Positions 31,852 through 39,469 of a stretch of 64,000 nt of DNA are shown here, piece by piece (position 1 is the first letter of the stretch; each line of letters opens with the position of its first letter). The position numbers and the translations under genes were made by a program. The stretch comes from Pseudomonas sp. TH31 (GTDB lineage Bacteria; Pseudomonadota; Gammaproteobacteria; Pseudomonadales; Pseudomonadaceae). Under the pieces are notes generated by a model. The model was not told where the DNA came from. It saw only the letters and a program-made list of their open reading frames with translations, and did no database searches. Location of the stretch: positions 124,001 to 188,000 of the forward strand of contig NZ_JAEKEZ010000015.1 of NCBI RefSeq assembly GCF_016650815.1, written 5' to 3'.

Positions 31852-31921
31852 CCAATCGCGAGCAGGCTCGCTCCCACAGGGGAATGCGATCCAATGTGGG
31901 AGCGATCCTGCTCGCGATGGC
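31852..31921. repeat. Inverted repeat of the GCTCGCTCCCACA family
   Basis: Arms ATCGCGAGCAGGCTCGCTCC and the near-complement ending CTGCTCGCGAT flank a 16-base spacer. It lies between xdhB and xdhC inside the operon and is related in core to the repeat at 14,467. Confidence 0.88.
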
Positions 31922-31955
31922 GGACTGAAAGACAACACAGATGTCGAGGTGAAAC

Positions 31956-32801
31956 ATGTACAACTGGATCGATGCCCTCGCCGACCTGCAATCCCAGGCC
32001 GAACCCTGCGTGCTGGTGACCATCATCGAAGAGCTCGGCTCGACGCCGCGTAACGCCGGCTCGAAGATGGTCATCAGCGCCACCCAGACCTTCGACACCA
32101 TCGGTGGCGGGCATCTGGAATACAAGGCCATGCAGATCGGTCGCGAGATGCTCGCCAGCGGTAAGCAAGACACGCATCTGGAGCGTTTCAGCCTTGGCGC
32201 CAGCCTCGGCCAGTGCTGCGGCGGTGTGACCGTATTACTGTTCGAACCGATGGGCCAGGTCCAGGCACAAATCGCCGTGTTCGGCGCTGGCCATGTCGGC
32301 CGGGCGCTGGTGCCGCTGCTCGCCAGCCTGCCCTGCCGGGTGCGCTGGATCGACTCGCGGGACGCGGAATTCCCGGAGCAGATCCCCCACGGCGTGCGCA
32401 AAATCGTCGCCGAAGAGCCTGTGGATGAAATCGACGACCTGCCCGCCGGCAGCTACTGCATCGTCATGACCCATAATCACCAGCTCGACCTCGAACTCAC
32501 TGCCGCGATCCTCAAGCGCAACGACTTCGCCTACTTCGGCCTGATCGGTTCGAAAACCAAACGGGTGAAGTTCGAACACCGCTTGCGTGACCGCGGTTTC
32601 GACAGCGCGGTGCTGCAACGCATGCGCTGCCCGATGGGCATCGGCGAAGTCAAAGGCAAGTTGCCTGTGGAAATCGCCATCTCCATCGCCGGCGAAATCA
32701 TCGCCACCTATAACGCGAATTTCGGCCAGCAGACTGCCAGCGCCGGATCATCGATTGCCAAACTGCTGCCTGCTTCACGCCGCAGCCAAGCCATAAACTG
32801 A
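31956..32801 (+). CDS. xdhC: Xanthine dehydrogenase accessory protein XdhC
   Basis: A 281-residue chaperone that binds and sulfurates the molybdenum cofactor for insertion into XdhB. It has the N-terminal XdhC domain (TIIEELGSTPRNAGSKMVIS, later GGHLEYKAM and LGQCCGGV) and a C-terminal Rossmann-type domain (VFGAGHVGRALVPLLA, then FAYFGLIGSKTKR). It lies between xdhB and guaD with short gaps, consistent with one operon. Confidence 0.96.
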   Translation: MYNWIDALADLQSQAEPCVLVTIIEELGSTPRNAGSKMVISATQTFDTIGGGHLEYKAMQIGREMLASGKQDTHLERFSLGASLGQCCGGVTVLLFEPMGQVQAQIAVFGAGHVGRALVPLLASLPCRVRWIDSRDAEFPEQIPHGVRKIVAEEPVDEIDDLPAGSYCIVMTHNHQLDLELTAAILKRNDFAYFGLIGSKTKRVKFEHRLRDRGFDSAVLQRMRCPMGIGEVKGKLPVEIAISIAGEIIATYNANFGQQTASAGSSIAKLLPASRRSQAIN

Positions 32802-32809
32802 GAGCCACC

Positions 32810-34114
32810 ATGCCTTTGACTCGCAAAGCCTACCGCGCCGCCATCCTGCACAGCATCGCCGACCCCGCCGAAGTAGGGATCGAAGCCTCGTACGCGTATT
32901 TCGAAGACGGCCTGCTGGTGGTCGAAAACGGCAAGATCAGCGCCGTCGGTCACGCCACTGAATTGCTGGCAACCCTGCCGGCCGACATCGAGATCATCCA
33001 TTACCAGGATGCGCTGATCACCCCAGGCCTGATCGACACCCACATCCACTTGCCGCAAACCGGCATGGTCGGCGCTTACGGCGAGCAACTGCTGGACTGG
33101 CTCAACACCTACACCTTCCCGTGCGAAAGCCAGTTCGCCGACAAGGCCCACGCCGATGAAGTGGCGGACATTTTCATCAAGGAACTGCTGCGCAACGGCA
33201 CCACCACCGCGCTGGTATTTGGCAGCGTGCACCCGCAATCAGTGAACTCGTTCTTCGAAGCGGCGCAGCAACTGGACCTGCGGATGATCGCCGGCAAGGT
33301 GATGATGGACCGCAACGCGCCGGACTACCTGACCGACACCGCAGAATCCAGTTACGTCGAAAGCAAGGCGTTGATCGAGCGCTGGCACGGCAAGGGTCGC
33401 TTGCACTACGCCGTCACCCCGCGCTTCGCCCCGACCAGCACCCCGGAACAACTGACCCTCGCCGGCCAGTTGCTCGGTGAATACCCTGATTTGTACATGC
33501 AGACTCACATCAGCGAAAACCTGAAGGAAGTCGAGTGGGTCAAGGAACTGTTCCCCGAGCGCAAGGGCTACCTGGACGTCTACGATCACTACCAACTGCT
33601 GGGCGAACGCTCGGTATTCGCCCACGGCGTGCACCTGTGTGACGACGAGTGCGCGCGACTGGCGCAAACCGGCTCGGCCATCGCCTTCTGCCCGACTTCG
33701 AACTTCTTCCTCGGCAGCGGCCTGTTCAACCTGCCGATGGCCGAGAAGCACAAACTGAACGTCGGCCTCGGCACTGACGTCGGCGGCGGCACCAGTTTCT
33801 CGCTGCTGCAAACGTTGAACGAAGCGTACAAGGTCATGCAGTTGCAAGGTGCGCGGCTGAGCCCTTTCAAATCGCTGTACCTGGCGACCCTCGGCGGCGC
33901 GCGGGCGCTGCGCCTGGAGGACAAGATCGGTACGTTGCACCCGGGCACTGACGCGGACTTCCTGGTGCTGGATTACAACGCCACGCCGCTGCTGGGCTAT
34001 CGCTTGAAGCAGGCCAATAACATTGCCGAGACATTGTTTGTGTTGATGACGCTGGGGGATGACCGGACTGTTCAGCAGACTTATGCGGCAGGGAATCTGG
34101 TGCATCAGCGCTAA
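32810..34114 (+). CDS. guaD: Guanine deaminase
   Basis: A 434-residue amidohydrolase that converts guanine to xanthine, supplying the substrate of XdhAB. The metal-binding HxH lies in GLIDTHIHLPQ (about residue 70), followed by the guanine deaminase motif QLLDWLNTYTFPCE, QTHISENL, and the late metal Asp in GLGTDVGGGTSFS. It starts 9 bases after xdhC and is followed by a strong terminator, so the operon is xdhABC-guaD. Confidence 0.96.
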   Translation: MPLTRKAYRAAILHSIADPAEVGIEASYAYFEDGLLVVENGKISAVGHATELLATLPADIEIIHYQDALITPGLIDTHIHLPQTGMVGAYGEQLLDWLNTYTFPCESQFADKAHADEVADIFIKELLRNGTTTALVFGSVHPQSVNSFFEAAQQLDLRMIAGKVMMDRNAPDYLTDTAESSYVESKALIERWHGKGRLHYAVTPRFAPTSTPEQLTLAGQLLGEYPDLYMQTHISENLKEVEWVKELFPERKGYLDVYDHYQLLGERSVFAHGVHLCDDECARLAQTGSAIAFCPTSNFFLGSGLFNLPMAEKHKLNVGLGTDVGGGTSFSLLQTLNEAYKVMQLQGARLSPFKSLYLATLGGARALRLEDKIGTLHPGTDADFLVLDYNATPLLGYRLKQANNIAETLFVLMTLGDDRTVQQTYAAGNLVHQR

Positions 34115-34128
34115 GGTTTTCCGGGCAT

Positions 34129-34168
34129 AAAAAATCCCCCGTAGCTTTACAGCCCCTGGGGATTTTTT
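34129..34168 (+). terminator. Intrinsic terminator of the xdh-guaD operon
   Basis: AAAAAATCCCC and GGGGATTTTTT arms flank a loop of about 19 bases directly after the guaD stop, with a T-run on the plus strand. Confidence 0.88.
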
Positions 34169-34181
34169 GTCTGTCGGTAAG

Positions 34182-34296
34182 ATCAAAAGATCGCAGCCTC
34201 GTTTCACTCGACAGCTCCTACCAGCTCCTACCAGCTCCTACAGGATTACGCATTCCAATGTAGGAGCTGTCGAGTGAAACGAGGCTGCGATCTTTT
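34182..34296. repeat. REPIN-type palindrome with a 10-bp internal triplication
   Basis: The usual TCGAGTGAAACGAGG arms are present. In the left arm the CAGCTCCTAC unit is repeated three times in tandem (34,219-34,248 region); the right arm has one copy. It lies between the guaD terminator and the 3' end of a GntR gene. Confidence 0.9.
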
Positions 34297-34312
34297 CAGC
34301 TGCACTCGACAA

Positions 34313-35076
34313 TCAGAGTTTTGCGCTAGAACGACCCGGCTTCTTGGTCTGCAACAAATGCGAGAACACTGCATGCAAATCATCCGACGCGCTTTCTTCG
34401 TCGAGGTTGAGTTTGCTGTCGATGTGGTCCATATGGTGCATCATCAGGTCCACCGCCAGCTCACCGTTGCGCGCTTCAATCGCATCGATCAGTTGGGTGT
34501 GTTCATCATAAGAACAGTGCGAGCGGTTGCCGCTTTCGTACTGGGCAATGATCAACGAGGTCTGGGACACCAGGCTGCGCTGGAAGCTGATCAGCGGTGC
34601 ATTCTTCGCTGCTTCGGCCAGTTTCAGGTGGAATTCGCCCGACAGACGGATACCGGCACCGCGATCGCCACGGGAGAAGCTGTCGCGCTCGTCGTTGACC
34701 ATCTGCCGCAACTCGGCAATCTGCTCGACGGTCGCGTGCTGCACCGCCAGTTCAGTGATCGCCCGTTCCACCAGGCGGCGTGCGAGGAACACCTGACGGG
34801 CCTCTTCGACGCTTGGGCTGGCAACGACCGCGCCACGGTTTGGTCGCAGCAAGACCACGCCTTCATGGGCCAGGCGCGAGAGCGCGCGGCGAATGATGGT
34901 GCGGCTGACCCCGAAAATTTCCCCAGCGCTTCTTCGCTCAACTTGGTGCCGGGCGCCAGGCGCTGTTCGAGGATGGCCTCGAAGATATGCGCGTAGACAA
35001 TATCGTCCTGGGTACCGCTGCGGCCGGCTTTGCCTGCTCGCGGTTGTTTCTTGAGGGGCTGCAACTGTTCGTTCAT
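34313..35076 (-). CDS. GntR-family regulator (FadR/FCD type), frameshifted as given
   Basis: The start at 35,076 gives MNEQLQPLKKQPRAGKAG, then the winged helix IVYAHIFEAILEQRLAPGTKLSEEALG. The frame breaks at the C-run 34,921-34,924 (G-run on the coding strand). One extra base restores EIFGVSRTIIRRALSRLAHEG and joins the helical FCD domain (RRLVERAITELAVQHATVEQI) to the C-terminal end. Restored length is about 254 residues. It lies between guaD and the BenE-type transporter, divergent from the latter, and may control either. The break is probably a base-calling deletion. Confidence 0.9.
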
Positions 35077-35298
35077 GGGCACTCGAGTCGGGAGAACTGC
35101 GGCGAATAGACCGTGACTGTAATACGGCACAGTAGGTCGCTGGCAAGTATCGCGTAAAAAACACCGCGATTGTACACAATGGATGGTGGCAACACGACTG
35201 TATGGCTGTTTGTGGCCTCGGCTGTATTGCAACGGTGCGTTACATTTGAGTTTAGGCTTGAACGCGGAATCCGCCGCTCGCATGCGATCCCTTGTTTG

Positions 35299-35376
35299 TG
35301 TAGGAGCTGCCGAAGGCTGCGATCTTTTGATCTTAAAAAATCAGGATCAAAGATCGCAGCCTTCGGCAGCTCCTAC
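35299..35376. repeat. REPIN-type palindrome, CTTCGGCAG core
   Basis: Arms TGTAGGAGCTGCCGAAGGCT and its complement flank a spacer of about 12 bases. It lies in the divergent region between the GntR gene and the BenE-type gene; the rest of that 350-base region holds nothing I can name. Confidence 0.9.
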
Positions 35377-35428
35377 ATTGGGCGGCAGCGCTGCGGACAT
35401 CTTCATACGTATAAGGAACACCGCTGTC

Positions 35429-36619
35429 ATGAACGACGCCACGCACACTCAGTTGCGCCCCTGGGCCGACACGTCACCCTCGGCCATCGTCGCCGGGTTC
35501 ATCGCGATGATGACCGGCTACACCAGTTCCCTGGTCCTGATGTTCCAGGCCGGGCAAGCGGCAGGCCTGAGCAGTGGGCAGATTTCCTCGTGGATCTGGG
35601 CGATCTCGATTGGCATGGCGGTGTGTTCGATTGGCCTGTCCCTGCGTTATCGCACGCCCATCACCATCGCCTGGTCGACCCCGGGCGCGGCGTTGCTGAT
35701 CACCAGCCTCGGCGGTGTGACTTACGGTGAAGCCATTGGCGCCTACGTCACCTGCGCGGTGCTGGTGACGATTTGCGGCTTGACCGGCAGCTTCGAACGG
35801 CTGATGAAGAAGATCCCGGCCTCGCTGGCCGCGGCGCTGCTGGCGGGGATTCTGTTCAAGATCGGCAGCGAGATTTTCGTCGCTGCCCAACATCGCACCG
35901 CGCTGGTGCTGGGGATGTTTTTCACCTACCTGGTGGTCAAGCGCCTGTCGCCGCGTTACGCGGTGCTCGCCGCGCTGCTGATCGGCACGGCGCTGTCGGG
36001 GTTCATGGGGCTGCTGGATTTCAGCGGTTTCCACCTGGAATTGGCGACACCGGTCTGGACCACACCACACTTCTCTCTGGCGGCGACCATCAGCATCGGC
36101 ATCCCGCTGTTCGTGGTGGCGATGACCTCGCAGAACATGCCAGGCATCGCCGTGTTGCGCGCCGACGGTTACAACGTGCCGGCCTCGCCGTTGATCACCA
36201 CCACCGGCATCGCCTCGTTGCTGTTGGCACCGTTCGGTTCCCACGGCATCAACCTGGCGGCGATCAGCGCGGCGATTTGCACCGGGCCGCACGCCCATGA
36301 AGATCGCAACAAGCGTTACACCGCCGCAGTCTGGTGCGGGATTTTCTACGGGATTGCCGGAGTGTTCGGCGCAACGCTGGCGGCGTTGTTTGCCGCGCTG
36401 CCGAAAGAGTTGGTGCTGTCGATTGCCGCGCTGGCGCTGTTTGGCTCGATCATCAATGGCTTGAGCATTGCCATGAGCGAAGTGAAGGAACGCGAAGCGG
36501 CGCTGGTGACCTTTATGGTCACGGCATCGGGGCTGACGCTGTTTTCCATCGGGTCGGCGTTCTGGGGGATTGTGGCGGGGGTTCTGACGTTGCTGATTTT
36601 GAATTGGCGTAAAGCCTAA
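35429..36619 (+). CDS. BenE-family benzoate/H+ symporter-like transporter
   Basis: A 396-residue inner-membrane protein with about 11-12 hydrophobic helices. I used the ATG at 35,429 (MNDATHTQLRPWADTSPS); an 82-residue upstream extension runs through a REPIN and is not real. The family pattern includes SAIVAGFIAMMTGYTSSLVLMFQA, ITIAWSTPGAALLI and VVAMTSQNMPGIAVLRADGY. BenE proteins were named for benzoate import. The neighbouring guaD and xdh genes make a purine or related ring compound an alternative substrate, which is only inference. Confidence 0.9.
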   Translation: MNDATHTQLRPWADTSPSAIVAGFIAMMTGYTSSLVLMFQAGQAAGLSSGQISSWIWAISIGMAVCSIGLSLRYRTPITIAWSTPGAALLITSLGGVTYGEAIGAYVTCAVLVTICGLTGSFERLMKKIPASLAAALLAGILFKIGSEIFVAAQHRTALVLGMFFTYLVVKRLSPRYAVLAALLIGTALSGFMGLLDFSGFHLELATPVWTTPHFSLAATISIGIPLFVVAMTSQNMPGIAVLRADGYNVPASPLITTTGIASLLLAPFGSHGINLAAISAAICTGPHAHEDRNKRYTAAVWCGIFYGIAGVFGATLAALFAALPKELVLSIAALALFGSIINGLSIAMSEVKEREAALVTFMVTASGLTLFSIGSAFWGIVAGVLTLLILNWRKA

Positions 36620-36623
36620 AAAG

Positions 36624-36740
36624 CAAAAGATCGCAGCCTCGTTGCACTCGACAGCTCCTACACAGCTCCTACATTGGAATACGTTGCCCTGTAGGAGCTG
36701 TGTAGGAGCTGTCGAGTGCAACGAGGCTGCGATCTTTTGA
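36624..36740. repeat. REPIN-type palindrome, TCGAGTGCAACGAGG core with duplicated inner unit
   Basis: A variant core (GTGCAACG instead of GTGAAACG) appears in both arms, and CAGCTCCTAC is duplicated in both, so the stem still pairs. It lies between the BenE-type gene and the terminator of yggL. Confidence 0.9.
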
Positions 36741-36745
36741 TCTTA

Positions 36746-36778
36746 AAAAAAAACGGCGACCCAAAGGTCGCCGTTTTC
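36746..36778 (-). terminator. Intrinsic terminator of yggL
   Basis: AAAACGGCGACC and GGTCGCCGTTTT arms with A/T runs on both sides lie just past the yggL stop on the minus strand. Confidence 0.88.
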
Positions 36779-36785
36779 TATGACA

Positions 36786-37074
36786 TCAAGCTACCGGATT
36801 GATCGGCTTTTCCGGGTACCAGACGTCCAGCAGCGGGCTGACGGTTGCTTCAGTCAGTTCGCTACGGCCTTTAAGCCAGGCTTCAACAGCGGCGCGCTGC
36901 TCTTCGGACACCGAGCCACGCTTGATCAGGCAAACCAGACCGAAGTCGTCGCCGCCAACATAACCCAGACCGTTGGCTTCCATGGCTTCTTTCAGGAACG
37001 CATCGAGGAAAGCATCAATGGCTTCATCAGCCAAATCTTCTTTGAAATCCAGGTTCAGCTCGAAACCCAGCTCC
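36786..37074 (-). pseudogene. yggL: yggL, 5'-truncated by the integrase island
   Basis: The C-terminal three quarters of a YggL/DUF469 50S ribosome-associated protein is intact: ELGFELNLDFKEDLADEAIDAF through LDVWYPEKPINPVA. The family N-terminus, a basic block of RSRRLRKK type ending before the Glu-Leu-Gly-Phe, is missing. Upstream of the ELGF codons (about 37,074) the sequence changes to A+T-rich island DNA with no start codon in place. A TTG at 37,034 could start an 82-residue fragment, but it would lack the basic N-terminus. I do not find the missing 5' part elsewhere in the window. Confidence 0.85.
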
Positions 37075-37090
37075 TTCGTTTGACTATTTA

Positions 37091-37110
37091 GCGATAGCTG
37101 TCACTATCGC
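37091..37110. other. Hairpin at the island terminus
   Basis: GCGATAG and CTATCGC form a perfect 7-bp stem around a 6-base loop, about 17 bases inside the breakpoint in yggL and 52 bases before the first recombinase-like gene. Its position suggests a recombinase binding or crossover site of the mobile element; this is inference. Confidence 0.5.
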
Positions 37111-37161
37111 TTGCATAGCTCTATTTCAGCCATCTAAATCCAATGGCAAGAATAATAAGAA

Positions 37162-38145
37162 ATGACAATTATCAAAAACACTTACTCTATACGTCACCAT
37201 CCGCTCACTGCGATCGACGAAAACGTGGCGGATCTGGTCATTAAAGGCGCCGCGGAACATCAGCTCGCCAGCGGCGTGGCGAACTATGCCATCCGCCCCC
37301 CACTGCAGATACTTGAAGCCTATTGCGATATCACCGGCCAGAGGATCAGCATGGCCACGCTCAAGAGTCCTGCCATCGAGAAAATCCTCCGCGGCTTTAC
37401 AGCTGCGATGGCTGGGAAGGAATTTGTGGAGCTGAAAGGCGACCTTTCTAAGGTGTACTGCAGACACCTTTTCCAGGCACTTACTATGGCTCAGACCCAC
37501 CTGCCCGGCGCCCACTCCGTTGCGTGGGAATCCTTAATGTTCGCTCCAAGTGCGACCGAATGCACCAGGATGGCGGCAGCTAGCGACTTTCACCGATGGT
37601 ATTGGAAGGGGTGGACGATTCAGTGGCAGAGGCATCCCGGCATTCACCTTCGACTGGCACAACTCGTCAAGCCTTACGGGCAAGATTTTGTTGAAAAAAT
37701 CTATCGTGCCTTAGAGATGCATTATCGCAACAGAGCCAGGGCTTTTCGCGCTGAATGGAACTATATGTTCGACTACCTGAGTGCAAACGACACTGCTTGG
37801 CCAAAGAGCACATTCTCCACAGAAGCCGGTGTAAAACATTTCATGCACGCATTCACCCTTTCTTATTTCACCCGTTCGAAAGAGATGGAGAAAGACGCTA
37901 AATCTCAAATCAAGAACTGGAACAAATTCTTGAATGCAGTTGAGGGCTGCCTGTGCATAGGGGAAATCTGGGCAAAATTAGGTTCCTCGATCAGAAGACC
38001 GCTTCCCTCTACCAAACACGGGTCGGAAACCAAGGTCCATAAGCGCGAGGATGGCATTCTTGTTCAGGAAAAACTGCTGACATCCATTCCTTTGCATGTC
38101 ACCGACTCGGAGGCAATTGATCTACTTTTTTCACATCAAGAATGA
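37162..38145 (+). CDS. Large recombinase-like protein, N-terminal part (island gene 1)
   Basis: A 327-residue frame, first of an overlapping operon. No catalytic tyrosine-recombinase motif is seen here; the content is helical with aromatic patches (FHRWYWKGWTIQWQRHPG) and resembles the non-catalytic N-terminal arm of very large integrases. It overlaps the next frame by 50 bases, and that frame has no good ribosome site. Removing one T from the T-run 38,126-38,131 would fuse the two as DLLFHIKNDLST, giving about 765 residues. Whether this is one gene or two is open. Codon use differs from the core genes. Confidence 0.6.
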   Translation: MTIIKNTYSIRHHPLTAIDENVADLVIKGAAEHQLASGVANYAIRPPLQILEAYCDITGQRISMATLKSPAIEKILRGFTAAMAGKEFVELKGDLSKVYCRHLFQALTMAQTHLPGAHSVAWESLMFAPSATECTRMAAASDFHRWYWKGWTIQWQRHPGIHLRLAQLVKPYGQDFVEKIYRALEMHYRNRARAFRAEWNYMFDYLSANDTAWPKSTFSTEAGVKHFMHAFTLSYFTRSKEMEKDAKSQIKNWNKFLNAVEGCLCIGEIWAKLGSSIRRPLPSTKHGSETKVHKREDGILVQEKLLTSIPLHVTDSEAIDLLFSHQE

Positions 38146-39469
38146 CCTTTCCACTGTTCGGAAATGGTCGACACATCAAACAGCAGATCTGAAAAAACGT
38201 CACGATCATCGTATGGCGCTGGCCGCTCTAGGCACTCCGATCATTGAATATCAAGGGTATAACGTTGCTAAGCGATACAGCTTAGCCGACGTCTGCGCAA
38301 CATTGGAGTCCGTTGATTCTAAAGTACCTGTCAGTTTTCTATGCAAGATCTACAGGCACGTCACTGGGGAACCTTGCAAATCCCCCAAGTTAGCGAACGT
38401 GTATGGCTACCCCGTTACCGGTAGCCTGTTTCCGCACCAGTGCGCGCTTGTAGTAGAGCATCCTGAAATCACCACTGAATTTCTGAAGGGATTTGAGCTT
38501 TACGACATAAACGGACAGATGTCAGGATTCGATGAAGATAAGCGGCTACTTATTGGTTTCAAAGACCGGAAACAATCCGACGTCAGGCAGCAGATCATTG
38601 AGCTGAACGATACCTCGTTCAACATCGTCCAGGACATCATCGAAATCACTCGTTTCGGTAGAAACAAACTACGCACCCAAGGCAGTGACAGTTACCGCTA
38701 CCTCTTCTTGACATCGGGCAGAGGAATCGCTCCTTTCCTGCAAGCAAGAGTAACCGTCTGGAATGAAGGTTTGTTCAAAAATAATTCAGGTCTGCGTGGC
38801 GAACTGATCACTCAGTTCTCCTCCCATAGCGATCTGGCGGAAGGAGAACTGGTTGAGTTCATTAAACGCATCCGCCTGACCAGAATTCGCGCATCAAGGG
38901 CCGTAGAGATATTCATCCAGAGCAAAAGCTCAGAGGCTATGTCCAAGGCCCTAGGTCATGAGCATTACTACCCTGATTTACTGAGTCACTACCTCCCAGA
39001 CTCGATCATGGCCTTCATCAAAGCGCGCTGGATTCGCATCTTCCAAAAGGCAATGGTCTGTGAAGTCATGAAGGACAGCCCGTATCTTCTGAGAGTGACC
39101 CGATTCAACGACATGGAAGAATTGAATATGTTCTTGGAGAACCACCGCATCAAGGAAATCCCCGCCGAGGCGGCGGACCCTGAGCGCTCCGATGAGCGCA
39201 AAACCGTAGCTGGCAGTGAAGCCGTATTGTCTATCGGCGTTCCCTTCCTTGCCTCCCTGCTCTCACTTGAAGCCGCGGTAAAGGCTTCATCTGATCGAGA
39301 CCGCGTTTGCGGAAAAGCCGAGTACTGGTCGACATTTGCAGACAAAATAAAATCAGAAATCAACAATGGCTATAACCGGATACTAAAAAAACATTTGGAT
39401 GCAGCAATGAAGTTGGTGGACGCAACAAAGATGGAGGACTTGATCTATGTCCCTGCTCACTGGGTATGA
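38096..39469 (+). CDS. Divergent tyrosine-recombinase-like protein (island gene 1/2)
   Basis: A 457-residue frame. Near residues 255-300 it shows a degenerate recombinase C-terminal pattern: RLTRIRASRAVEIF in the place of H-x-x-R, followed by a KALGHEHYYPDLLSHY segment resembling the GH...Y box. The usual first catalytic Arg box is not evident, so activity is doubtful and the role may be structural. The end overlaps the start of the next gene by 23 bases. It could be the C-terminal part of a single large protein with the preceding frame. Confidence 0.65.
   Translation: MSPTRRQLIYFFHIKNDLSTVRKWSTHQTADLKKRHDHRMALAALGTPIIEYQGYNVAKRYSLADVCATLESVDSKVPVSFLCKIYRHVTGEPCKSPKLANVYGYPVTGSLFPHQCALVVEHPEITTEFLKGFELYDINGQMSGFDEDKRLLIGFKDRKQSDVRQQIIELNDTSFNIVQDIIEITRFGRNKLRTQGSDSYRYLFLTSGRGIAPFLQARVTVWNEGLFKNNSGLRGELITQFSSHSDLAEGELVEFIKRIRLTRIRASRAVEIFIQSKSSEAMSKALGHEHYYPDLLSHYLPDSIMAFIKARWIRIFQKAMVCEVMKDSPYLLRVTRFNDMEELNMFLENHRIKEIPAEAADPERSDERKTVAGSEAVLSIGVPFLASLLSLEAAVKASSDRDRVCGKAEYWSTFADKIKSEINNGYNRILKKHLDAAMKLVDATKMEDLIYVPAHWV

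Noticed and set aside
29391..32177. A 928-codon minus-strand frame opposite xdhB
   Set aside because: A high-G+C shadow of a well-supported gene; its protein is rich in Arg, His and Gly with no family pattern.
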